Below are positions 42,990 through 50,960 of a stretch of DNA of 64,000 bases, piece by piece (within the stretch, counting starts at the first letter, position 1; each line of letters opens with the position of its first letter). The DNA comes from Actinotalea endophytica (GTDB taxonomy: Bacteria > Actinomycetota > Actinomycetes > Actinomycetales > Cellulomonadaceae). The position numbers and the translations under genes are program-made. The notes beneath the pieces are model-generated. The model was not told where the DNA came from, ran no database searches, and was given only the letters and a program-made list of their open reading frames with translations. Location of the stretch: contig NZ_JAOVZU010000002.1 in the NCBI RefSeq assembly GCF_025717005.1, forward strand, positions 345,480-409,479, given 5' to 3'.

Positions 42990-43976
42990 ATGGGCATCCG
43001 ACTCGGCTACCAGATCCCGAACTTCACCTACCCGGGGCGCAACCCCGCGGACATCGGGCCCACCGTGGTCCGGCAGGCGCGTGAAGCCGACGCGGCCGGC
43101 GCGGACGCCGTGTTCGTGATGGACCACTTCTACCAGCTGCCCAGCATCGGCAACCCGGACGAGCCGATGCTCGAGTCGTACACCCTGCTCGGCGCGCTGG
43201 CGACGGCCACCGAGCGCGTGCAGCTGTCCACGCTGGTCACCGGGAACACCTACCGGAACCCGACGCTGCTGGCGAAGGCCGTGACGACGCTCGACGTGAT
43301 GAGCGGCGGCCGGGCCGTGCTGGGGCTCGGCGCCGGCTGGTTCGAGCTGGAGCACGACCAGCTGGGCTTCGAGTTCGGCACGTTCACCGACCGGTTCCAC
43401 CGGTTGGAGGAGGCGCTCGCGATCGTGCTGCCGATGCTGCGCGGTGAGCGCCCGACGTTCTCCGGTGACTGGTACCGCGCCGACCACGCGATGAACGAGC
43501 CACGGATGCGCGACGACCTGCCGCTGCTGCTCGGTGGCGCGGGGGAGAAGAAGACGTTCCGGTACGCGGCCCGGCACGCCGACCACCTCAACATCATCTG
43601 CAACGCGTCCGACCTGCCGCGCAAGCTCGAGGCCCTCGAGGAACGCTGCGCCGAGGAAGGTCGGGACCGTTCGACGCTCGAGACCAGCTTCCTCGGCTTC
43701 GTGGTGGTGGACGAGGACGGCGACGCGGCCCGCCGGATGGCCAAGGAGATGCTCGCGTCGCGCGGCATGGACCTCGACACGATGGACGAGGCGACCCGCC
43801 GGATGGCCACCGACCGCCTGTTCATCGGGGCGCCGGAGGACGTGGCCGAGCAGGTCAAGACCCGCGTGCTCGACCAGGGCATCGACGGCTTCGTGTTCAA
43901 CATGGTGGCCAACGGGCACGTGACGGGTGCGGTCGCGATGGCCTGCGAGGCGCTGCGGCCGTTGGTCAAGGGCTGA
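42990..43976 (+). CDS. LLM-class F420-dependent oxidoreductase
   Basis: A 328-residue TIM-barrel luciferase-like monooxygenase-family protein of the F420-dependent type. Motifs include MDHFYQLPSIGNPDEPMLESYTLLGALATATERVQLSTLVTGNTYRNPTLLAKAVTTLDVMSGGRAVLGLGAGW, and a C-terminal FIGAPEDVAEQV segment that binds the cofactor phosphate end. Such enzymes transfer hydride between reduced F420 and an organic substrate, here unknown. The mRNA appears leaderless. It is divergent from crtB; a functional tie to carotenoid synthesis is not shown. Confidence 0.87.
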   Translation: MGIRLGYQIPNFTYPGRNPADIGPTVVRQAREADAAGADAVFVMDHFYQLPSIGNPDEPMLESYTLLGALATATERVQLSTLVTGNTYRNPTLLAKAVTTLDVMSGGRAVLGLGAGWFELEHDQLGFEFGTFTDRFHRLEEALAIVLPMLRGERPTFSGDWYRADHAMNEPRMRDDLPLLLGGAGEKKTFRYAARHADHLNIICNASDLPRKLEALEERCAEEGRDRSTLETSFLGFVVVDEDGDAARRMAKEMLASRGMDLDTMDEATRRMATDRLFIGAPEDVAEQVKTRVLDQGIDGFVFNMVANGHVTGAVAMACEALRPLVKG

Positions 43977-44102
43977 CGTCGCGCCCCGGTCGGGCAGATC
44001 TGCCTCGCCGGAACGGCCACCGCCCCGACGAGGGTCCCGCCCCGGCGGCGGCCGGGAGGTGGACGATGGGCGGGTCAGTGCGTGGTCGACCGCGGAGGAA
44101 CC

Positions 44103-44399
44103 ATGTCCACGAATCCCATGCCCGGCCCGCAGGACTACGACGAGGCGCGGAAGCTGGCGTTCGAGCGGGTGAAGGCGCGGCGCGACTTCGTCGCGCACCT
44201 GGTCACCTACCTCGTGGTCAACGCCTTCCTGGTCGTGGTCTGGTACGTGACGAACAGCGACGGCTACTTCTGGCCGATCTGGGTGATCGCCGGCTGGGGC
44301 GTCGGCCTGGCGCTCAACGCGTGGAGCGTGTACGGGCGCCGGGCGATCACCGAGGAGGACGTCGACCGCGAGATGCGGCGCGGTCGACCGATCGGTTGA
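44103..44399 (+). CDS. 2TM-domain membrane protein
   Basis: A 98-residue protein with the 2TM domain: an amphipathic lead-in (YDEARKLAFERVKARRDFVAHLV), helix TYLVVNAFLVVVWYV, a short loop with TNSDGYFWPIW, and helix VIAGWGVGLALNAWSVYG, then an acidic helix. Function unknown; in other genomes the same module sits at the end of sensor kinases. GGAGG precedes the ATG by 3 bases. Another protein with the same domain lies at 10751. Confidence 0.82.
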   Translation: MSTNPMPGPQDYDEARKLAFERVKARRDFVAHLVTYLVVNAFLVVVWYVTNSDGYFWPIWVIAGWGVGLALNAWSVYGRRAITEEDVDREMRRGRPIG

Positions 44400-44574
44400 G
44401 CAGACCTTGATCAGTGCCTGAACGGGCGATTTGGGTCCTTTGACCTGTGGACCCCCGGGTGCGTCGGCCGCTAACGTGGCCGCGGGCCGTGGTTGTCGGC
44501 AACGTCGCCGTCGCCGCGGTTCCTAGTGCTGAGCGGTGATGACCCGGCACCCGTACGATTCCCACTCCTCCCGC

Positions 44575-44596
44575 GGTCCTCTCGTGGTCCTCTCGT
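44575..44596. repeat. 11-base tandem repeat upstream of dodecin
   Basis: GGTCCTCTCGT is present twice without a gap (44575-44585 and 44586-44596), about 100 bases before the dodecin start. No role is evident. Confidence 0.4.
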
Positions 44597-44694
44597 GCGC
44601 TCGCGGGCGTGACGTCCCTCCCCGCTTCCTCTGGCCACCCGATCAACACGGGTTCACCATGGTGAGGTCTGCAACGGAGCGGCGAGAGGTCGTC

Positions 44695-44904
44695 ATGAGC
44701 GTGTACCGAGTGATCGACGTCATCGGGACCAGCCCCTCCTCCTGGGAGGACGCGGCCGCCGAGGCCATCCACACCGCCGCGGGCTCGGTGCGGGACCTCC
44801 GGATCGCGGAGGTGGCCAAGCAAGACATCGTCGTCGGAGACGACGGCACGCTGGTGTACCGGGTCCGGCTGCAGCTGTCGTTCAAGTACCAGGCCGAGCA
44901 CTGA
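44695..44904 (+). CDS. Dodecin-family flavin-binding protein
   Basis: A 69-residue dodecin: VYRVIDVIGTSPSSWEDAAAEAIHTAAGSVRDLRIAEVAKQDIVVGDDGTLVYRVRLQLSFKY. The order strand, helix and two strands and the SWEDA helix cap are typical. Dodecins form hollow dodecamers in the cytosol that store FMN/FAD or lumichrome, protecting the cell against free flavin. It begins at ATG 44695, preceded by GAGAGG. A strong hairpin follows and overlaps the end of the convergent DUF4386 gene. Confidence 0.87.
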   Translation: MSVYRVIDVIGTSPSSWEDAAAEAIHTAAGSVRDLRIAEVAKQDIVVGDDGTLVYRVRLQLSFKYQAEH

Positions 44905-44914
44905 TCGAACCTTG

Positions 44915-44943
44915 GGCCTGAGGCAGATCGACGGCCTCAGGCC
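44915..44943. terminator. Bidirectional hairpin at dodecin/DUF4386 junction
   Basis: GGCCTGAGGC pairs perfectly with GCCTCAGGCC around a 9-base loop. The right arm covers the DUF4386 stop codon (44937-44939). Confidence 0.7.
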
Positions 44944-45635
44944 AGGGCGGGCGCCGCGGTGCGTTCGGGCGCCGGCTCCTCGGCGAACCCGCGCACGAGC
45001 AGCCACCCGGCGAGCACCATCTCCTGCACCGCGATCGGCAGCGCCAGGACGACGTACCCGGTGACCGGGCGGTCGGCGACGAGCGCGAGCGCGCACGCGG
45101 TGAGCATCGAGAGTGCCCCGAGCGCGCCCCATGCGGACAGCCAGCGCGGCAGCAGCGTCGAGCGGTAGAAGGCCAGGTAGTACAGCAGTGCGCCGGTGCA
45201 GAACGCGATCACGCCGACCATGACCGCGTGGTCGCGCTGGCCGACCATGGTCTCGGCGATCGCGCTGATCGTCGCCTGCTGGTCGGTGGGTGCGGCGGCG
45301 AGCTCGCGGGACAGCGGCAGGACGGCGACCAGGCTGACCGCGCCGACGGCGTAGAACACCGCCTCGATCGTGCGGAACACGACCGAGCCGATCGCGAGCG
45401 TGGCGTGCGCCGCGCGGATCACGGGGTACAGCGCGATGGCGATGCCCACGCTCGTGCCCGCGGCGGCCAGGTGCAGCAGGGTGGCGAGCAGGAACGCCGG
45501 GGAGCTTCCGGGCAGTGCTGCGAGCGCTGCGGTGCCGCTGACCTCGGGCTCCACGGCGCTCGCGGCGAGCGCGGTGGTGGTGGCCAGGACGAACAGCACC
45601 CCCGCCGTGAGCGAGGTTCGTCGGGTCGGGGTCAT
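44937..45635 (-). CDS. DUF4386-type membrane protein
   Basis: A 232-residue membrane protein with about six predicted helices. It resembles the DUF4386 family, of unknown function: an early LTAGVLFVLATTTALAASAV helix, a helix with LATLLHLAAAGTSVGIAIALYPVIR, FRTIEAVFYAVGAVSLVAVLPL, and FCTGALLYYLAFYRSTLLPRWLSAWG. AGGAGA precedes the ATG at 45633-45635. It is divergent from a TetR regulator with two identical-core palindromes between, so TetR probably represses it. Confidence 0.8.
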   Translation of the reverse strand: MTPTRRTSLTAGVLFVLATTTALAASAVEPEVSGTAALAALPGSSPAFLLATLLHLAAAGTSVGIAIALYPVIRAAHATLAIGSVVFRTIEAVFYAVGAVSLVAVLPLSRELAAAPTDQQATISAIAETMVGQRDHAVMVGVIAFCTGALLYYLAFYRSTLLPRWLSAWGALGALSMLTACALALVADRPVTGYVVLALPIAVQEMVLAGWLLVRGFAEEPAPERTAAPALA

Positions 45636-45674
45636 GAGTGGGTCTCCTGGTGTCGAACGCGAGTCGGACGTGGC

Positions 45675-45722
45675 CATACGGTGTATGTCTACGATGTACG
45701 AACCTAGGGCATACGGCGTATG
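45675..45722. promoter_or_regulatory. Twin TetR operators between DUF4386 and TetR genes
   Basis: CATAC-GGT-GTATG (45675-45687) and CATAC-GGC-GTATG (45710-45722) are perfect 5-base inverted repeats, 35 bases apart centre to centre. They lie in the 107-base gap between divergent genes, so one TetR could control both. Confidence 0.7.
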
Positions 45723-45742
45723 GGAGCAAGTACCATCGGCCC

Positions 45743-46444
45743 ATGGCGCGACGTCCCGACCCGGATCGACCCACCCGGAGCACCGCGCGGCTCAGCCGTG
45801 AGGCGATCGTGGACACCGGCATCGCCGTCGCGGACCGCGAGGGCCTGGACGCGGTGAGCATGCGACGCCTCGGCGCGGAGCTGGACGCCAACCCGATGTC
45901 GCTCTACCACCACGTCGGCGACAAGGACGGCCTGCTCGGTGCGATGGTCGAGACCGTCGTGGCCCGGATCGCGCCCGACTGGCCCGGCCCGGGCGACCCG
46001 GAGCGGTGGACCCAGGAGCTGCGGTCGCTGATCCTGGCGGCCCGCGGTGTCATGGTCGCCCATCCCTGGGCGGTGGACGTGATCCAGCAGCACCCGGCGA
46101 CCGGATCCGTGCTGGTGCACATCGAGCGGCTGCTGGCGATCCTGCGCGGTGCGGGGTGCGACGTCGACCTCGCCCACCACGCGCTGCACCTGCTCGGCAG
46201 TCGCATGCTCGGCTTCAGCCAGGACCCGTTCACCGTGCCGGCCGGCGGCGGCGCCTCGCCCGAGCAGGTCGTGCTGTACCGGTCGTGGGCCGAGACCCTG
46301 CCGCACGTGGTGGAGCTGGCCACCGCCGCCGCGCACGACGGTGGCCTGGGCGGCTGCGACGACGAGGAGGAGTTCGGCTTCGCGCTCGACGTGCTGCTCG
46401 ACGGCCTCGAGCGGCGCCGGCTCGCGGACGCCGCCCGCACCTGA
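45743..46444 (+). CDS. TetR-family regulator (TetR_C_1 type)
   Basis: A 233-residue repressor. The HTH is LSREAIVDTGIAVADREGLDAVSMRRLGAELDANPMSLYHHVGDKDGLL, close to the classical TetR pattern. The C-terminal domain is of the larger TetR_C_1 kind (as in tetracycline and rifamycin-type regulators). The ligand is unknown. Two palindromic operators lie just upstream, shared with the divergent DUF4386 membrane protein, which is the likely regulated exporter or partner; the regulator would also control itself. Confidence 0.88.
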   Translation: MARRPDPDRPTRSTARLSREAIVDTGIAVADREGLDAVSMRRLGAELDANPMSLYHHVGDKDGLLGAMVETVVARIAPDWPGPGDPERWTQELRSLILAARGVMVAHPWAVDVIQQHPATGSVLVHIERLLAILRGAGCDVDLAHHALHLLGSRMLGFSQDPFTVPAGGGASPEQVVLYRSWAETLPHVVELATAAAHDGGLGGCDDEEEFGFALDVLLDGLERRRLADAART

Positions 46445-46562
46445 CGGGTCGATGGTCCCGCGCCCGTCCGGGGCGGCGGGACCACAGTGGGGCGGCGCGT
46501 CGCTCGCGACCGTGCTCGGTCGCGCGCCGATCGGCCCTCACCCACACCTGCGGAGGCGACCA

Positions 46563-47414
46563 GTGGTCGTGTCACCCGGCCGGTCCTCGGCCGCCCCGGC
46601 CGAGACGTCGCGGCGCCTGCCCGGGCGCCGGCCGGTGCTGGCAGTCATGCTCGTCTGGGCCGTGTACGCAGTCGGTCTCGCGGTGTGGTTCGTGCTGCCG
46701 TTGCAGCGGGGGGCCGGGACGGCCGGGGGCTGGGTCGTCGAGCTCGGCGTGGACCTGACGAGGATCGCGGTCACCGTCGGGTTCCTCACCGCCTGGGGGC
46801 TGTGGCGGCCGTCGGGGTTCGCCACCGCGCCGACCTGGCGGCGGTGGGTGCCGGCTCTCCCGCTGCTCGTGCTCGCGATGCTGCCGGCGCTGTTCGGCCC
46901 GGGGCTCGTGGACCGGCCTGCGTGGCGGACGGCGGTGCTCGTGCTCGGTCTCGCCACCGTGGCGTTCGGTGAGGAGGGTGTGTTCCGGGGGGTCGTGCTG
47001 CGGGTGCTGCTGGCCCGCGGGGTGCGAGCCGCCGTGCTCGGGTCCGCCGCGCTGTTCGGCGTGATGCACGTGGTGAACCTGCTGCTGGGCAGCGACCCGA
47101 TCACGGTGGGCGGTCAGGTGCTCATGGCCGCCGGTCTCGGGATCGCGTTCGGTGCGGTGGTGCTGGCCACGGGAACGATCTGGCCGGTGATGGTGATCCA
47201 TCTGGTGATCGACCTGGTCAACGGGGTGCAGGCAGCCGTACCGATCGTGGCCACCGAGGCAGGGCCGGCCGCGACGGTCGACCTGCTCGTGAACGCAGGG
47301 ATCAACGTGGCGCTCGGCGGGGTCGCCGCGGCCTACGGTCTGTGGCTGCTGCACCGCCGCGTCGGTCTGCTGCGCGAGCTCGACGCCGGACCGGGTGGGC
47401 GGCTGCCCGACTGA
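46563..47414 (+). CDS. CPBP-family intramembrane protease
   Basis: A 283-residue polytopic membrane protein. The CPBP motifs are FGEEGVFRGVVLRVLL (paired Glu and Arg) near residue 138, LFGVMHVVNLLL near 165, and VMVIHLVIDLVNG near 205. The family are intramembrane glutamic proteases. Start: GTG 46563 lies 6 bases after GGAGG; a longer open frame upstream overlaps the TetR gene. No bacteriocin-like gene is adjacent. A second CPBP gene lies at 35498. Confidence 0.83.
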   Translation: MVVSPGRSSAAPAETSRRLPGRRPVLAVMLVWAVYAVGLAVWFVLPLQRGAGTAGGWVVELGVDLTRIAVTVGFLTAWGLWRPSGFATAPTWRRWVPALPLLVLAMLPALFGPGLVDRPAWRTAVLVLGLATVAFGEEGVFRGVVLRVLLARGVRAAVLGSAALFGVMHVVNLLLGSDPITVGGQVLMAAGLGIAFGAVVLATGTIWPVMVIHLVIDLVNGVQAAVPIVATEAGPAATVDLLVNAGINVALGGVAAAYGLWLLHRRVGLLRELDAGPGGRLPD

Positions 47415-47456
47415 TCGCGCCCGCACGGCTGCTCCCGACGGGGTCGTCCGGGCCCC

Positions 47457-47510
47457 TTGCGCACTCGGTACTCAGTGTTACTATCTACCGGTAGTCAGCG
47501 TTACTGAGTA
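47457..47510 (+). promoter_or_regulatory. PadR operon promoter with nested palindromes
   Basis: TTGCGC (47457-47462) and TACTAT (47479-47484), spaced by 16 bases, form the promoter. TACTCAG at 47469-47475 pairs with CTGAGTA at 47504-47510, and the 10-base palindrome CTACCGGTAG lies between (47485-47494). The arms surround the -10 box, so this is a likely PadR operator. Confidence 0.65.
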
Positions 47511-47525
47511 GTCAGGAGCGGCCCG

Positions 47526-47855
47526 GTGGGCAAGCAGATGACGGAGATGCTCAAGGGCATCCTCGAAGGCGTCGTCCTCGCGATCCTCGCGGTCCGGCCC
47601 GCGTACGGCTACGAGATCACCGCCTGGCTGCGTGAGCACGGGTTCGCCGACATCGCCGAGGGCACGGTCTACGCGCTCCTCGTGCGGGTCGAGCAGAAGG
47701 GCCTCGTGGACGTGGAGAAGGTCCCGTCCGAGAAGGGGCCACCACGCAAGGTCTACTCGCTCAACGCGCAGGGTCAGGCCTACCTCGACGAGTTCTGGGG
47801 GACGTGGAGCTTCCTCGCAGAACGTATCGACCAGCTCCGCGACGGAGGCAGATGA
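47526..47855 (+). CDS. PadR-family transcriptional regulator
   Basis: A 109-residue winged-helix regulator of the PadR type. It begins TEMLKGILEGVVLAILAVRPAYGYEITAWLREHGFADIAEGTVYALLVRVEQKGLVDVEKVPSEKGPPRKVYSLNAQG, the classic PadR pattern, with a short C-terminal dimerisation helix. Many PadR proteins of this size repress adjacent multidrug ABC exporter genes and are relieved by the drug. Start GTG 47526 follows AGGAG. Nested palindromes at 47469-47510 overlap its promoter. DUF1048 and two ABC genes follow with overlapping ends. Confidence 0.88.
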   Translation: MGKQMTEMLKGILEGVVLAILAVRPAYGYEITAWLREHGFADIAEGTVYALLVRVEQKGLVDVEKVPSEKGPPRKVYSLNAQGQAYLDEFWGTWSFLAERIDQLRDGGR

Positions 47856-47857
47856 CG

Positions 47858-48217
47858 ATGGGCATCGCGAGTCTCATCTCGACGTTGATCGGCGACAAGC
47901 GCCGGTGGTGGGCGTACAAGGCGCGGACCCGTCGCCTGCCCGAGGACTACCGCACGGCGGTCGGGGCCATCGAGCGGTACCTCATGTACCTCGGGCCGAC
48001 CGACGGCGACAGCGCCACGACGATGTTCGAGGACCTCGCCGACCTCTTCGAGCAGGCGGCGGCCGACGGCACGAGCATCCGCGCCGTCGTCGGCGAGGAC
48101 CCGGTGGAGTTCGTCGAGGCGTTCTCCCGCAACTACTTCGCGGCCGGCTGGGTGGCCCGCGAGCAGAAGCGGCTGACCGACGCGATCGACCGCGCGACCG
48201 GCGAGGGGCCGCAGTGA
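47858..48217 (+). CDS. DUF1048 protein
   Basis: A 119-residue helical protein of the DUF1048 family, with SLISTLIGDKRRWWAYKARTRRLPEDYRTAVGAIERYLMYLGPTDG near the start. DUF1048 proteins are regularly encoded between a PadR regulator and an ABC-2 exporter, and no biochemical role is known; an accessory role in export or regulation is inferred from the context. ATG 47858 is 9 bases after GGAGG and preferred; ATG 47852 overlaps the PadR stop. It ends in GTGA overlap with the ABC ATPase start. Confidence 0.83.
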   Translation: MGIASLISTLIGDKRRWWAYKARTRRLPEDYRTAVGAIERYLMYLGPTDGDSATTMFEDLADLFEQAAADGTSIRAVVGEDPVEFVEAFSRNYFAAGWVAREQKRLTDAIDRATGEGPQ

Positions 48218-48987
48218 GCGCGGGCCCCGGCGCCGCCCCGGCGATCCAGGTCCGCGGCCTGGCGAAGTCCTTCAAGGACCTGGACGTGCTGCGTGGCGTG
48301 GACCTCGACGTCGCGCGCGGCAGCATCGTCGCCCTGCTCGGCTCGAACGGCGCCGGGAAGACCACGATCGTGCGGATCATCGCGACCCTGCTGCGGCCCG
48401 ACGCGGGCACGGCGACCGTGGCCGGCCACGACGCGGTGACCGAGGCTGGTGCCGTGCGGGAGGCGATCAGCCTCACCGGGCAGTTCACCGCGGTCGACGA
48501 GGTGCTCACCGGCCGGGAGAACCTCGTCCTCGTCGGCCGGCTGCGGCACGTGCCCGATCCGTCGGCCACCGCGGACGCCCTGCTCGAGCGGTTCTCGCTG
48601 ACCGACGCCGCCGGGCGCCGGGTGGGGACCTACTCCGGCGGCATGCGGCGTCGGCTGGACATCGCGATGAGCCTGGTCGGCGACCCGCAGGTGATCGTGC
48701 TCGACGAGCCGACCACCGGCCTGGACCCCCAGGGACGCAACGAGGTGTGGCAGGCGGTCCGCGCGCTCGCCGCGCAGGGCACCACGGTGCTCCTCACCAC
48801 GCAGTACCTCGAGGAGGCCGAGGCCCTGGCCGACCGGATCGCGATCCTGCACGGCGGCCAGATCATCGTCGACGGCACGCTGGCCGAGCTCAAGCAGCTC
48901 CTGCCGCCCGCGACCGTCGAGTACGTCGAGAAGCAGCCGACCCTCGAGGAGGTCTTCCTCGCGGTGGTGGGGGAGGAACGAGCATGA
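48214..48987 (+). CDS. ABC transporter ATP-binding protein
   Basis: A 257-residue ABC ATPase that energises the adjacent permease. Walker A GSNGAGKTT near residue 44, Q-loop in SLTGQFTAVDEV, signature YSGGMRRRL near 139, Walker B VIVLDEP near 159, and the H-loop area LLTTQYLEEAEALADRIAIL are all intact. It is closest to DrrA/DrrB-type drug exporters in motif layout. The GTG start overlaps the DUF1048 stop (GTGA), and its stop overlaps the permease start (ATGA). Confidence 0.92.
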   Translation: MSAGPGAAPAIQVRGLAKSFKDLDVLRGVDLDVARGSIVALLGSNGAGKTTIVRIIATLLRPDAGTATVAGHDAVTEAGAVREAISLTGQFTAVDEVLTGRENLVLVGRLRHVPDPSATADALLERFSLTDAAGRRVGTYSGGMRRRLDIAMSLVGDPQVIVLDEPTTGLDPQGRNEVWQAVRALAAQGTTVLLTTQYLEEAEALADRIAILHGGQIIVDGTLAELKQLLPPATVEYVEKQPTLEEVFLAVVGEERA

Positions 48988-49748
48988 CCACGCACGCCAT
49001 CGGTGACACCACGACCCTGCTCGGCCGCTCGCTGCGGCACGTCTCGCGCAGCCCGGACACCATCATCACGACCGCGGTCATGCCGATCGCGTTCCTGCTG
49101 CTGTTCGTCTACGTGTTCGGTGGGGCGATCGACTCCGGCTCGGACAGCTACGTGACCTACCTGCTGCCCGGGATCCTGCTGATCACGATCGCGTCCGGGG
49201 TCTCGTACACCGCGTACCGGCTGTTCCTCGACATGCAGGGCGGCTTGTTCGAGCGGTTCCACTCGATGCCGATCACCCGGTCGTCCGTGCTCTGGGCGCA
49301 CGTGCTCACCTCGCTGGTCGCGAACCTGGTCTCGCTCGTACTCGTGGTGGCCGTCGCGACGCTGATGGGGTTCCGCTCCAGCGCGACACCGGCCGACTGG
49401 CTCGCGGTGCTCGGGATCCTCGTGCTGTTCACCCTGGCACTGACCTGGCTCGCCGTGGTCGCCGGGCTGTCCGCGACGTCGGTCGACGGCGCGAGCGCGT
49501 TCTCCTACCCGCTGATCCTGCTTCCGTTCGTCAGCTCGGCCTTCGTGCCGACCGACACGATGCCCGGCCCGGTGCGCTGGTTCGCCGAGCACCAGCCGGT
49601 GACCTCGATCGTCGACGCGCTGCGGAACCTGCTCACCGGGGTGCCGGTCGGGCCGGAGATCTGGGTCGCGCTCGCGTGGTGCGTCGGCATCCTCGCCGTG
49701 GCGTACCTCGTCGCGCGGATCACCTACCGGCGGAGGATCGCCGGGTAG
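48984..49748 (+). CDS. ABC-2 type transporter permease
   Basis: A 254-residue integral membrane permease of the ABC-2 (DrrB-like) type with six predicted helices. Features include RHVSRSPDTIITTAVMPIAFLLLFVYVFGGA, GLFERFHSMPITRSSVLWAHVL, and the terminal PVRWFAEHQPVTSIVDALRNLL, typical of this family. With the preceding ATPase it forms an exporter, likely for a hydrophobic compound; substrate unknown. Its ATG overlaps the ATPase stop. A small hairpin follows. Confidence 0.9.
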   Translation: MTTHAIGDTTTLLGRSLRHVSRSPDTIITTAVMPIAFLLLFVYVFGGAIDSGSDSYVTYLLPGILLITIASGVSYTAYRLFLDMQGGLFERFHSMPITRSSVLWAHVLTSLVANLVSLVLVVAVATLMGFRSSATPADWLAVLGILVLFTLALTWLAVVAGLSATSVDGASAFSYPLILLPFVSSAFVPTDTMPGPVRWFAEHQPVTSIVDALRNLLTGVPVGPEIWVALAWCVGILAVAYLVARITYRRRIAG

Positions 49749-49766
49749 GCCGGGGTGCCGTCCGGG

Positions 49767-49780
49767 CCGCCAACCGGCGG
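49767..49780. terminator. Short hairpin after ABC operon
   Basis: CCGCC-AACC-GGCGG lies 18 bases after the permease stop, before the convergent DMT transporter gene. The stem is short but G/C only. Confidence 0.4.
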
Positions 49781-49852
49781 GGCATCGCGGGGGCCCCGGG
49801 CAGCGTCCGGGGCCGACCAGGTCCGCCGGGTCGGTGCGTCCGCGGCGACCGG

Positions 49853-50806
49853 TCAGCGGGCCCGAGCGAGCGCCGGCCGGGGCGTGATGCCCAGCGTGGT
49901 GGCCACCACGATCGCCACGACGGACGCCGACGTCGTCCAGGGCACGCCCATCCCACGGCTGAGGTCCACGACCAACGCTGCGACGAGCTGGCCGCCCACC
50001 ACGGTGAGCGTCAGGGCGAACGTGCCGAGCCGGCGCACCGCCCAGGCTGCTGCGACCACGATGCCGGCGCCGAGCGGGCCGCCGAGGTAGAGGTACCAGG
50101 ACCCTGCGTCGGTCGGGACGCTCGTCGACGCGAGCGCACCGGTGAGCATCCCGACGACCACCAACGCGGAGATCCCCACGGTGCCGCCGGTCGCCGACGC
50201 GAGGCCCGCGATGGACGAGTCGCCGGAGTCGCGGGCCACGGCGCCGTTGCCGGCGCTCTGCACCGCGAGCGCCGCGCCCCCGACGAACAGCAGGGCGCCG
50301 ATCGCGACGGCCTGAGCGGCACCGACGCCCGACCCCGCCACCATCGCCAGACCGAGCCCGCCCAGGGCGGTGAGCGCAGCCGCGGCGCGTCGTCCGGTCA
50401 GCGGGAGCCGCACGGGCACGCCCACGCCGCGCGCGTCCAGGACGAGTCCCGCAACGGTCTGGCCTGCCACGGAGGCGACCGAGGCGATCGCGACCCCGAC
50501 GATCGGGACGCCGTAGGCGGACCCCAGCACGATGGGGATGCCGCACAGCCCGATCGCGTACCACCACCATCGGCCGCGCTCGCGCATCGTGCGGGCGGTC
50601 CGCGCCGTGCGGCCGCGAACCGCGATGAGCACCGCGATCGTGGCGAGTGTGCCGAGGTACGAGATCCAGCCGGCCAGGAGAGTCCCGGCACCCGCGACCG
50701 CAAGGTCTCCGTTCAGTCGAGTCTGCGCCGCGATCAGCACGCCGATGAGCGCCGCGACGACGACGCCGGGCGCGACCTGAGAGGTCGTCGGCCGGCCGGA
50801 TGTCAC
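49853..50806 (-). CDS. DMT-family transporter (YdcZ type)
   Basis: A 317-residue membrane protein with ten predicted helices. It appears to be an internal duplication of the YdcZ/DUF606-type DMT domain: each half starts with a VVVAALIGVLIAAQTRLNGDLA- or ALLFVGGAALAVQSAGNGAVA-like stretch, and each has an ISYLGTLATIAVL- or ASATGGTVGISALVV-like helix. The family are small-molecule exporters of broad specificity; the substrate is unknown. It is monocistronic, facing the ABC operon. Confidence 0.85.
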   Translation of the reverse strand: MTSGRPTTSQVAPGVVVAALIGVLIAAQTRLNGDLAVAGAGTLLAGWISYLGTLATIAVLIAVRGRTARTARTMRERGRWWWYAIGLCGIPIVLGSAYGVPIVGVAIASVASVAGQTVAGLVLDARGVGVPVRLPLTGRRAAAALTALGGLGLAMVAGSGVGAAQAVAIGALLFVGGAALAVQSAGNGAVARDSGDSSIAGLASATGGTVGISALVVVGMLTGALASTSVPTDAGSWYLYLGGPLGAGIVVAAAWAVRRLGTFALTLTVVGGQLVAALVVDLSRGMGVPWTTSASVVAIVVATTLGITPRPALARAR

Positions 50807-50884
50807 GTGCGAATGCTACCGATCCTGCGGTGGCGCCCTTGCGTCGTCCGTCAGCGGACCACGGGCCCGGTCGGCCCCGACAGG

Positions 50885-50944
50885 TCAGCGGTCCACCGGC
50901 TCACGGCCCGCCTCGGCGAAGAGCAGGACATGCCGCACGTTCAT
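50885..50944 (-). CDS. Possible 19-residue peptide
   Basis: Reads MNVRHVLLFAEAGREPVDR. The ATG at 50942-50944 follows GAGGGAGG at good distance and is 16 bases downstream of the alpha/beta hydrolase stop, on the same strand. It could be a real small peptide, a truncated relic, or chance. No similar sequence is known to me. Confidence 0.3.
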   Translation of the reverse strand: MNVRHVLLFAEAGREPVDR

Positions 50945-50960
50945 GGCAGCCTCCCTCGGC

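Noticed and set aside
43993-44004. GGCAGATCTGCC palindrome after the LLM oxidoreductase gene
   Set aside because: A single 12-base palindrome with no promoter or regulator context; could be chance.
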